In this document: positions 1 through 6,042 of the stretch, one piece after another
Layout: the number at the start of each line of letters is the position of its first letter
How positions within the stretch are numbered: position 1 is the stretch's first letter
NCBI GenBank assembly: GCA_964472715.1
Contig: CAYYMT010000154.1
Location: 1 to 7,640, forward strand
From: JAFGTP01 sp964472715
Lineage (GTDB): Bacteria > Fidelibacterota > UBA2242 > JAFGTP01
Direction: 5' to 3'
DNA length: 7,640 bases
Notes under the pieces: model-generated
What the model was told of the DNA's origin: nothing
The model's input: the letters and a program-made list of their open reading frames with translations, nothing else
The model's database searches: none
Position numbers and translations under genes: made by a program

Positions 1-75
1 CAAAAAAAGGCAAATTCCATTCATTAATTATTAAACACTACCTGATATTTATTGAACATCCTGATCGACAATAAA
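1..75. other. Short non-coding 3' flank of the oxidoreductase gene
   Basis: This AT-rich stretch lies downstream of the last gene of the minus-strand operon. On the minus strand it ends in a run of seven T residues (positions 8 to 2), as a terminator would, but I found no GC-rich hairpin immediately before that run. A terminator is therefore possible but not supported. No coding sequence is visible. Confidence 0.3.
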
Positions 76-1065
76 TTAAATTCGACCTAATATTTTATCC
101 ATCACCCAGGCGGTGTGAAGGCCGCTTTTCCCGGTAGATGGATGACTGCTATTTCCTAACAGATGATCCCGCATATTTCGAACATGATAGTACTGGATAT
201 TTTCCGGATGGTCAACATCGAATTTTTCATTCATTTCTGCACTGCTGATTTCCACCGGTTCATGTTCAAACATGGAAAAAGTTAATTCACCTTTGCTTCC
301 GTAGATTACAATTTTATCGGTCAGTGACCGGCAGCCAAAATTCCAGTTCCCGGTACCGGTAATGCCGTTGGAATGCTGCCAGCAGCCGGCAATTGAATCA
401 AAAGCAGTATAAAGTCCCTGCTGATTCAGACTAACCCCTTTTGCTTCTTTGAAATCGCCCAGTAAATAGGCAAACAAATCCAATCCATGACTAGCCAGAT
501 CATCAAAATATCCGCCTAAAGCAATTTTCTTATCCGTTCGCCATACATAATTATCATTCAGGTCTTCCGGCCTGGGCGGTTTGTTGAGTTGCCAGTTGAT
601 GTGACGAATTTTCCCGATGGCATTACTGTCTAATAATTCTTTGACCTTTAAAAAACGGGGTAATGACCGGCGATAGTAAGCCACAAACAGGGGAATCCCT
701 TTTGCTTCAAAGGCCTGGTATATCTCCCGGCATTCCCGGTAATTCACAGCCATGGGTTTTTCAATACAACAGGGTTTTCCGGCCTCAGCGACTTTCAGCG
801 CATAGGTTTTGTGGCTGTCCGGCGGTGTAGCGATATATACAGCATCAATGATGTCATTAAAAATTATTTTGTTCGCGTCATCATAATAGTCATCAATTCC
901 GTGGCGCTCAGCATAGTCTTTGGCCAGGTCTGAATTTCGTCGCATGACTGCTTTTAGTTCAAAATCCTCAACTTTTTGATAAGCCGGGCCGCTCTTTTTT
1001 TCCGTAACATTCCCGCATCCAATAATTCCCCAGCGGACAGGCAGTTGCTCCGTATATTTGATCAT
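76..1065 (-). CDS. Gfo/Idh/MocA family NAD(P)-dependent oxidoreductase
   Basis: The 329-residue product is a normal-length member of the Gfo/Idh/MocA family, soluble enzymes that oxidise or reduce sugars, inositols and related compounds with NAD(P). The N-terminal Rossmann fold starts with the glycine-rich loop GIIGCGNV (residues 13-20). The family signature EKP is at 102-104, where the lysine contacts cofactor and substrate. The C-terminal alpha/beta domain carries the expected catalytic Asp/His pair, D189 and H193, in DDLASHGLD. No signal peptide is visible, so it should be cytoplasmic. The ATG start has a GGAGA ribosome binding site within the 15-nt gap after the upstream cca-like gene, which implies cotranscription. 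The substrate cannot be read from the sequence: family members act on many substrates, and the neighbours (lipoylation, tRNA maturation) give no clue. The family assignment is firm; specificity is unknown. Confidence 0.93.
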   Translation of the reverse strand: MIKYTEQLPVRWGIIGCGNVTEKKSGPAYQKVEDFELKAVMRRNSDLAKDYAERHGIDDYYDDANKIIFNDIIDAVYIATPPDSHKTYALKVAEAGKPCCIEKPMAVNYRECREIYQAFEAKGIPLFVAYYRRSLPRFLKVKELLDSNAIGKIRHINWQLNKPPRPEDLNDNYVWRTDKKIALGGYFDDLASHGLDLFAYLLGDFKEAKGVSLNQQGLYTAFDSIAGCWQHSNGITGTGNWNFGCRSLTDKIVIYGSKGELTFSMFEHEPVEISSAEMNEKFDVDHPENIQYYHVRNMRDHLLGNSSHPSTGKSGLHTAWVMDKILGRI

Positions 1066-1080
1066 AATAAAGTCTCCGGT

Positions 1081-2508
1081 TTATTTACCAATCATTTCTT
1101 CAAATTCAGATTTATGCGCCAGCATGTATTGCTTAACCGCTTCATAATCATTAGCAATGACACCGTCCAGAATCAATTCCTCCAAAGCCTTTTTGATGAT
1201 GCCCACCTCACGTCCCGGCTTCAGGTTGAATTCCTTCATAATTTCATCGCCACGGACCGGGGATTGAAACGCCCGTAATTTATCTTTTTCTTCCACCGCT
1301 TCAATGAATTTTTCCACCCGGTCAAAATTGGCGGTGTATTCTTTGACCTTGGCGGGATTTTTCGAGGTAATATCCGCCCGGCAAAGTGTCATCAGGTCAT
1401 CCAGTTCATCGCCGGCTTCCACCATCAGGCGGCGGGCGGCACTGTCGGTAACATCTTCATCGGAAAGTGCAATGGGCCGCAGATGAAGTTTCGTAAGTTT
1501 TTTGGCATAGTCACGCAGTTTATTCGGTAATTTTAACCGTCGGCACAGCCGATGAATTTTGTGCATGCCAACTACTTCATGACCGTGAAAAGACCAGCCT
1601 TTACCTTCGATAAATTGTTTGGTGTCCGGTTTCCCAAGGTCATGGACCAGGGCAGCAAACCGGAGTTCATATTTATCGGACATTTCCGCCACATTGTCCA
1701 GCACTTCCAGAGTGTGCCAGAAAACATCCTTATGATGAAAATCCTTGCTTTGGTCAATCCCTTCCAATTCCGCGATTTCCGGGAGGATTATCTCCAACAG
1801 TCCGCATTTTTTCAGCAGCGCAAATCCGGTGGAGGGTGTGTATTTTGACATGATCATTTTTCGCAACTCTTCGGTAATACGCTCCTGTGAAATAATTTTC
1901 ATCCGTTCTTTCACTTCAGAAATAGCATCGAAGGTTTCCTGTTCGATCTTGAAGTTCAACTGCGTGGCAAACCGGATCGCCCGCAGCATTCGCAACGGGT
2001 CTTCGGAAAAGGTTTCTACAGGATCAAGAGGCGTGCGAATAATATGTTCGGCAATATCTTCCAATCCTTCATATTCATCGATGAGATCAAACATAGAACC
2101 GGCATTCAGGGACATTGCCATGGCATTGATCGTAAAATCCCGGCGCATCAGGTCTTCTTTCAGAGTGCCATGAGTGACTTTTGGTTTTCGGGAATTTTCT
2201 TCATACTCTTCACAACGGGCAGTGGCAAATTCCACCACATATTTATTAAAGGGAACCATAGCAGTGCCGAATTTCGGGTAGGTAATAATATTTTCACGTC
2301 CTACTTTATCGCCGAATTTCCCGGCAAATTCAATGGCATTGCCAATAACGGCAATATCTATGTCCGTGGTTTCCCGTCCCATCACTTTATCACGCACCGC
2401 ACCGCCTACCAGATAGATTTCTGTCTCAGTTTCGCGGGCCGCGTTTGCAATGGTTTTCAGAATTTGGGTGATCTTATCATTTTCCGGAAATTTATCTTTT
2501 AAATTCAT
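1081..2508 (-). CDS. cca: CCA tRNA nucleotidyltransferase / poly(A) polymerase family, with HD domain
   Basis: The 475-residue product is a class II nucleotidyltransferase that most likely builds or repairs the 3' CCA end of tRNAs. The head domain has LVGGAVRD (33-40), the metal-binding pair D49 and D51 in TTDIDIAV, and the RRDFTINAMA block (122-131). DPLRMLRAIRFA (170-181) follows, and the EDxxR nucleotide-selecting motif is at 169-173 (E169, D170, R173). A helical neck and body lead to an HD domain with H265, H289-D290 and D379, seen in many bacterial CCA enzymes and linked to phosphohydrolase activity on tRNA ends. The start is 20 nt after lipA; only a weak GAAAG-like ribosome binding site is visible, so translation may depend on coupling. 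The alternatives are poly(A) polymerase or a split A-adding or CC-adding enzyme, which share these motifs. A genome-wide check for a second copy would decide. Confidence 0.9.
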   Translation of the reverse strand: MNLKDKFPENDKITQILKTIANAARETETEIYLVGGAVRDKVMGRETTDIDIAVIGNAIEFAGKFGDKVGRENIITYPKFGTAMVPFNKYVVEFATARCEEYEENSRKPKVTHGTLKEDLMRRDFTINAMAMSLNAGSMFDLIDEYEGLEDIAEHIIRTPLDPVETFSEDPLRMLRAIRFATQLNFKIEQETFDAISEVKERMKIISQERITEELRKMIMSKYTPSTGFALLKKCGLLEIILPEIAELEGIDQSKDFHHKDVFWHTLEVLDNVAEMSDKYELRFAALVHDLGKPDTKQFIEGKGWSFHGHEVVGMHKIHRLCRRLKLPNKLRDYAKKLTKLHLRPIALSDEDVTDSAARRLMVEAGDELDDLMTLCRADITSKNPAKVKEYTANFDRVEKFIEAVEEKDKLRAFQSPVRGDEIMKEFNLKPGREVGIIKKALEELILDGVIANDYEAVKQYMLAHKSEFEEMIGK

Positions 2509-2528
2509 CGTTCTGGTTTGCTTTCAGA

Positions 2529-3392
2529 TTACAGGTTTACCTGTGCCATCAATTCCTCGGCACAATAGGAGCTTCGCACGAGCGGGGCTGACATCACTGC
2601 TTTGAAGCCCTTTGCTTTAGCAATTTCTGCATAAAGCGCAAATTTTTCTGGTGTCACATAGTCCTTAACCGGCAGGTGCCTTTTTGTCGGCCGCAAATAT
2701 TGCCCGATGGATAAAATATCACAGCCGATTGTAATAGCATCCTCTAACAGTGCTTCGACCTGTGTATCGGTTTCACCCAGGCCGACCATAATGCCGGTTT
2801 TTGTAATGGCGCCATAGTTCTTGGCCCGCTGGATCACTGCCAGTGATTGCCGGTAATTTGCAGCGGGACGCGCAATTTTATATAATTCCGGTACGGTTTC
2901 AAGATTGTGGGCCAGCACATCGGGTTTTGCATCCAGAACTATTTTCAAAGCTTCTTCATCTCCCTGAAAGTCAGGTATCAGCACTTCGATTTTTACGTCA
3001 GGTGTGCGGTTTTTTATGGCGTCAATAGTACTCGCCCAGTGCCGGGCGCCGCCGTCCGGTAGATCATCACGGGTGACAGAGGTCAGTACACAATATTTCA
3101 GTCCCATTAATTCAACAGCTTCGGCGACTTTTTGCGGTTCATTACGATCAACAATACCGCCGGGATCAGTCCCCACCGCGCAAAAGTTACAATTTCGGGT
3201 GCATTTTTCGCCCAGGATCATAATGGTCGCCGTACGCTTTCGCCAGCATTCGCCACGGTTGGGACATTTTGCTTCCTCACAAACAGTGTGCAGGTTTCTC
3301 TCTTTCAGTATTTTACGAATCGTAATATAGTCTTCATTGATTTCACTATTTATTTTTAACCAGTCCGGTTTTTCACGTTTCCGTATTTTCAT
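2529..3392 (-). CDS. lipA: Lipoyl synthase (radical SAM)
   Basis: LipA inserts two sulfur atoms at C6 and C8 of protein-bound octanoyl groups, giving lipoyl cofactors on 2-oxoacid dehydrogenase E2 subunits and glycine cleavage H protein. The 287-residue product has both iron-sulfur sites. C38, C43 and C49 bind the auxiliary [4Fe-4S] cluster that is consumed as sulfur donor. C64, C68 and C71 form the radical SAM CX3CX2C motif. The C-terminal RSSY motif (273-276) is present; its serine ligates the auxiliary cluster in characterised LipA proteins. Length is close to the family norm, and the protein should be cytoplasmic. It starts with ATG 13 nt after the lipB stop, with a modest GGAA ribosome binding site. 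It lies directly after lipB, the gene for the preceding pathway step, which supports the assignment. Confidence 0.97.
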   Translation of the reverse strand: MKIRKREKPDWLKINSEINEDYITIRKILKERNLHTVCEEAKCPNRGECWRKRTATIMILGEKCTRNCNFCAVGTDPGGIVDRNEPQKVAEAVELMGLKYCVLTSVTRDDLPDGGARHWASTIDAIKNRTPDVKIEVLIPDFQGDEEALKIVLDAKPDVLAHNLETVPELYKIARPAANYRQSLAVIQRAKNYGAITKTGIMVGLGETDTQVEALLEDAITIGCDILSIGQYLRPTKRHLPVKDYVTPEKFALYAEIAKAKGFKAVMSAPLVRSSYCAEELMAQVNL

Positions 3393-3405
3393 TTAAGTTC
3401 CATTT

Positions 3406-4047
3406 TCAAAGTATTTTATCAAACTGGAAAATTTTTTCAAATTTCCCGATGACCACTTTTTTGACTTTTTGTACCGTGGCCGCGGGATTTAAGTCTATCA
3501 TTCGGGTTACGCCTTTGTCGACTATGCCGCAGGGAATGATCCCGGTGAAAAGGGATAGATCGGTTTCAACATTGAGAGCAAAGCCATGATAAGTCGTCCA
3601 TTTGGAAACCCGAATTCCAATTGCAGCAACCTTGTTTGTTCCCACCCATACACCGGTCAGGCCGTCAATTCGTTGCGCTTTTATATTGAATTCAGCACAG
3701 GTGTCGATCATTACCTGCTCCACCTGATCTACATAACGTTTTACGCCCATATCATGATCGCGCAGATTAAAGATCGGGTAGCCGACAATCTGTCCCGGGC
3801 CATGATAGGTAATGTCACCGCCACGGTCGACATTAACCACCTCTACACCTTTGTTTTGTAAAAATTGTTTCCCTGCAACCAGATTGTTTTCACGGGCATT
3901 TTTTCCCAGGGTATAAACATGGGGGTGTTCGACTAAAATCAGCGTATCTGGGATTTCACCTCTCAATCGTTTTCTGTGAAGTTCTTTCTGGTAATCCCAG
4001 GTTTCCCGGTAAGGATTGCGGCCTAAATCGATGACTTGTAATTTCAT
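3406..4047 (-). CDS. lipB: Octanoyl-[ACP]:protein N-octanoyltransferase
   Basis: LipB transfers octanoyl groups from acyl carrier protein to a lysine of lipoyl domains, the first step of endogenous lipoate assembly. The 213-residue protein shows the family block RGGDITYHGPGQ (75-86) and HGFALN (154-159). The likely catalytic dyad is C173 in PCGI and K139 in TNKVAAIG, matching the acyl-enzyme cysteine and activating lysine of E. coli LipB. Length is typical. The ATG start has a GGAG ribosome binding site about 7 nt upstream, within the 48-nt gap after lpdA. It is followed 13 nt later by lipA, so the two sequential biosynthetic steps are cotranscribed. No scavenging ligase (lplA) is seen in the window. 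Confidence 0.97.
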   Translation of the reverse strand: MKLQVIDLGRNPYRETWDYQKELHRKRLRGEIPDTLILVEHPHVYTLGKNARENNLVAGKQFLQNKGVEVVNVDRGGDITYHGPGQIVGYPIFNLRDHDMGVKRYVDQVEQVMIDTCAEFNIKAQRIDGLTGVWVGTNKVAAIGIRVSKWTTYHGFALNVETDLSLFTGIIPCGIVDKGVTRMIDLNPAATVQKVKKVVIGKFEKIFQFDKIL

Positions 4048-4050
4048 TTA

Positions 4051-4095
4051 TCAGCTCCGAAACTCCTTCATCGCGTTCTCAAAATTTGTTTTCAT
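4051..4095 (-). other. In-frame 14-codon micro-ORF between lpdA and lipB
   Basis: Immediately after the lpdA TAA an ATG opens a 14-codon reading frame (MKTNFENAMKEFRS) ending in TGA. A TAA follows, then the lipB ATG, all in the same frame as lpdA. No separate ribosome binding site precedes its ATG, so it could only be translated by reinitiation after lpdA. It includes the lipB ribosome binding site. It may be fortuitous or may help couple lpdA and lipB translation. I do not claim it is a gene. Confidence 0.2.
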
Positions 4096-5487
4096 TTATA
4101 CATGAACCGCTTCATCATAAGCATCATGAATGGCCTCGATCACTGTTTCCGATAGCGTTGGATGGGCATGAATCACATTTTTTAATTGATCAAAGGTCAT
4201 TTTTTTGTCCACAGCATTGACCAGTTCGGTAATAAGTTCCGTGGCTTCAGCGCCGGTAATGTGGGCGCCCAGCAACACATCAGATTCCGCGTCAAAAATC
4301 ACTTTTACCAGACCGTCAATTTCTTCGATGGCAATGGCTTTACCCATGGCGCGAAAATGACATTTTCCTACTTTCACATCATAACCATTATCTGCCGCTT
4401 CTTTTTCTGTCATACCGACACTGGCAATCTGAGGGTGACAATAGGTACATCCGGGAACTGCAGTGTAATTCACCAGTTCCGGTTCGTGCCCAAAAATATG
4501 TTCCACCGCATGAACACCTTCTGCCGACGCTACATGAGCCAGGCAGGGATCGCCAATCACATCACCAATCGCATAAATACCGTCGATATTGGTTTTGTAA
4601 TGGTCATTCACTTTGATCCAGCCTTTTTCAGTTTCCACTCCGATCTCATCGAGGCCGATATCTTCAGTATTTGGCTGAACACCAATGGCCATTAAAACCA
4701 GATCGGATTCCAGTGTTTTTTCTTTGCCTTTTTTCTCAATGATGGTTTCAATCTTTTCACCCTCAATATTGATTGATTTTACCGGTGTATCTGCATTGAT
4801 TTTAATTTTTTGTTTTTTCAGTGCGCGGGTGGCCGCTTTGACAATTTCCTCATCTTCATTCGGCATAATATGGGGCAATGCTTCCACAATCGTTACTGTT
4901 ACACCGAAAGTATTAAAAATATAGGCGAATTCCACACCAATAGCGCCGGCGCCAATCACAGTGATGGATTCCGGCAGATCTTTCAGAACCAGAGCTTCGC
5001 GGTATGAAATAATTTTTTTGCCGTCAATCCTGACACCGGGAATTGTTTTCGCCCGGGCGCCGGTGGCAATGATTATATTATCAGCCTCATAGGTCTTAGT
5101 TTCATTCTCATGAGTGACTTTCAGTTGTTTGTCACTGGTGAATTTTCCGGTTCCTTTGATCAGGGTAACATCATTTTTGTCAAAAAGAAAATCTATTCCT
5201 TTTGATAATTTTTCTGCTACCTTGCGGCTTCGTTCTATAATTTCAGAATAATTGAATTTATTTTCGCCCATTTCAAAGCCCATGCTTCCGGCTTTCTGAA
5301 TATTTTGCCACATATCGGCATTTTTGATCAGGGCTTTGGTGGGAATACAACCCCAGTTCAGGCAAACCCCGCCAAGTTCGGATTTTTCAACACAGGCGAC
5401 TTTTTTCCCCAGTTGGGCGGCTTTGATGGCAGTGACATATCCGCCGGGCCCGCTTCCTAAGACAATTAGATCAAATTTTTCTGACAT
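4096..5487 (-). CDS. lpdA: Dihydrolipoyl dehydrogenase (E3)
   Basis: This flavoprotein disulfide reductase reoxidises dihydrolipoyl groups with NAD+ in pyruvate or 2-oxoglutarate dehydrogenase complexes or the glycine cleavage system. The 463-residue product has the FAD loop GSGPGG (11-16) and the redox disulfide C42/C47 in GGVCLNWGCIP. It also has the ATG motif (141-143), the NAD loop GAGAIG (179-184), the second FAD motif ending in GD (308-309), and the C-terminal His-Glu pair H442/E447 in HAHPTLSE. There is no N-terminal lipoyl domain, unlike some E3 proteins. An extra CxxC pair (C347, C350) lies in the dimerisation domain. The ATG start has a strong AAGGAGAG ribosome binding site (5491-5498). 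It is the first gene of the lpdA-lipB-lipA run; E1 and E2 genes are not in the window. Confidence 0.97.
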   Translation of the reverse strand: MSEKFDLIVLGSGPGGYVTAIKAAQLGKKVACVEKSELGGVCLNWGCIPTKALIKNADMWQNIQKAGSMGFEMGENKFNYSEIIERSRKVAEKLSKGIDFLFDKNDVTLIKGTGKFTSDKQLKVTHENETKTYEADNIIIATGARAKTIPGVRIDGKKIISYREALVLKDLPESITVIGAGAIGVEFAYIFNTFGVTVTIVEALPHIMPNEDEEIVKAATRALKKQKIKINADTPVKSINIEGEKIETIIEKKGKEKTLESDLVLMAIGVQPNTEDIGLDEIGVETEKGWIKVNDHYKTNIDGIYAIGDVIGDPCLAHVASAEGVHAVEHIFGHEPELVNYTAVPGCTYCHPQIASVGMTEKEAADNGYDVKVGKCHFRAMGKAIAIEEIDGLVKVIFDAESDVLLGAHITGAEATELITELVNAVDKKMTFDQLKNVIHAHPTLSETVIEAIHDAYDEAVHV

Positions 5488-5608
5488 GCTCTCTCCTTTA
5501 TATCACACTGTTAATAACTTTGTAATTTTCCTCTTTATTTTCATTGTCCCCGATTTTTGAACCGGGTTATTGTTGTCCAATTTATCTGGGTTTCATTTCT
5601 CATTAAAT
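5488..5608 (-). other. Leader region upstream of lpdA
   Basis: This AT-rich non-coding stretch separates the toxin remnant from lpdA and is the widest gap in the window, so a promoter for the lpdA operon would be expected here. The only clear signal is the AAGGAGAG ribosome binding site at 5491-5498. I see no convincing pair of promoter boxes, no strong hairpin with a T-run, and no recognisable riboswitch. A 13-codon ATG frame (5544-5503) ends 15 nt before lpdA and is probably chance. Confidence 0.3.
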
Positions 5609-5641
5609 CTATTTTAACCTATTTTTCCAATACCGTTTCAA
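5609..5641 (-). pseudogene. Possible stranded C-terminal end of a ParE-type toxin
   Basis: In the +1 frame relative to the toxin ORF this stretch reads LKRYWKNRLK followed by TAG. RelE/ParE toxins commonly finish with a motif like R-x-P-x-x-W-K-x-R, so this looks like the end of such a toxin that has lost its frame. It overlaps the final codons of the shortened toxin ORF. The match is short and could be chance; the idea rests on its position exactly where a toxin end would be expected. Confidence 0.35.
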
Positions 5642-5792
5642 TTAAAAACCAACCGGGATTTTGTTTTATCAATTCAATCTGTTTTTTTACTACTTCTTTG
5701 TATTTTTTACCTAATCCAGTTGAATGCAATTCATACCATTCAATTGCTTCATTTAATTCCTTGCCCGCAGATTCATCGATTTTAATCTTCAC
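5619..5792 (-). CDS. Truncated RelE/ParE family toxin, probably inactive
   Basis: I choose the GTG at 5790-5792. It has a GAGGA ribosome binding site 8 nt upstream and gives a typical ParE N-terminus, MKIKIDESAGKELNEAIEWYE. A TTG at 5805-5807 would add five residues but lacks such support. The product is then 57 residues, against about 90-100 for the family. What remains matches the two N-terminal helices (residues 8-45, with WYE, GLGKKY and NPGWF). The central beta-sheet with the RRFPY-like strand, which carries the key basic residues, is missing. ParE/RelE toxins poison gyrase or cleave mRNA on ribosomes; this form probably does neither. The start overlaps the antitoxin end by 11 nt, the usual coupled arrangement. 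The call as a ParE-family relic is fairly sure; inactivity is inferred. Confidence 0.72.
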   Translation of the reverse strand: MKIKIDESAGKELNEAIEWYELHSTGLGKKYKEVVKKQIELIKQNPGWFLIETVLEK

Positions 5793-5985
5793 TAAATAAA
5801 TCCTCAAAATCCAGCAATTGGGATTTCCCTTCAGAAACTAATTTCATTCTTTGTTTTACTTCAGTGATCCATGATTTTCTGACATCATCATTTTCCTGTT
5901 CAATACTCGCCAAAATCATTTCGGAAAAGGCAACCCTCTCACTGGGAGGCATTTCCAACGATTTTTTTAACAATATTTCATCCAT
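5782..5985 (-). CDS. Addiction module antitoxin (PF09720/TIGR02574 type)
   Basis: The 67-residue protein fits the small putative addiction module component family, which neutralises RelE/ParE-type toxins encoded just downstream. Family features seen are the leucine-rich first helix followed by MPPSERVAFSEMILASIE (residues 12-29), the conserved W39 in RKSWITEVKQRM, and a charged tail with EGK and an acidic end. Length is full for the family. The ATG start has an AGAGGA ribosome binding site 5 nt upstream. It overlaps the toxin by 11 nt. The pair sits between nfo and lpdA in DNA clearly poorer in G+C than its neighbours, in line with acquisition. An inverted repeat upstream may be its operator. 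The antitoxin appears intact while its toxin is not. Confidence 0.85.
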   Translation of the reverse strand: MDEILLKKSLEMPPSERVAFSEMILASIEQENDDVRKSWITEVKQRMKLVSEGKSQLLDFEDLFSED

Positions 5986-6015
5986 TATATTCCTCTTCAG
6001 TTAAATTACAAATTA

Positions 6016-6039
6016 CTTTCAAGAACCACCATTTGAAAG
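6016..6039 (-). promoter_or_regulatory. Inverted repeat upstream of the antitoxin, possible operator
   Basis: Two perfect 7-nt arms, CTTTCAA (6016-6022) and TTGAAAG (6033-6039), flank a 10-nt spacer. The repeat lies between the nfo stop and the antitoxin start, 31 nt upstream of the latter. Toxin-antitoxin loci are often repressed by their own products at such palindromes. On the minus strand the arm at 6017-6022 reads TTGAAA, like a -35 box, but no good -10 follows at the usual distance. The alternative, a terminator for nfo, is weak because the stem is AT-rich and no T-run follows. Confidence 0.35.
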
Positions 6040-6042
6040 GTG

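Noticed and set aside
1745..2173. Plus-strand ORF of 142 codons
   Set aside because: It lies wholly antisense to the cca-like gene, whose motifs are unmistakable, and its translation has no recognisable family features.
4186..4695. Plus-strand ORF of 169 codons, the longest antisense frame
   Set aside because: It is antisense to lpdA across conserved regions; the composition (many F, H, N, I) is what reverse reading of that gene would give.
5497..5525. TTACAA - 17 nt - TATAAA promoter-like pair upstream of lpdA on the minus strand
   Set aside because: Spacing is ideal, but transcription would start about 3 nt before the ATG and exclude the strong AAGGAGAG ribosome binding site; the -35 matches only three of six bases.
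5503..5544. Minus-strand 13-codon ATG frame (MKIKRKITKLLTV) just before lpdA
   Set aside because: It is short, AT-rich, with only a poorly placed GGGGA upstream; no evidence for a leader peptide or attenuator hairpin.
5983..6012. TATAAT overlapping the antitoxin ATG, with TTGTAA 16 nt upstream
   Set aside because: Transcription would start inside the coding region after the start codon, and family alignment supports that start codon, so it is unlikely to be the antitoxin promoter.
6016..6039. Rho-independent terminator of nfo at the inverted repeat
   Set aside because: The stem is only 7 bp and AT-rich with a 10-nt loop, and no T-run follows on the minus strand.
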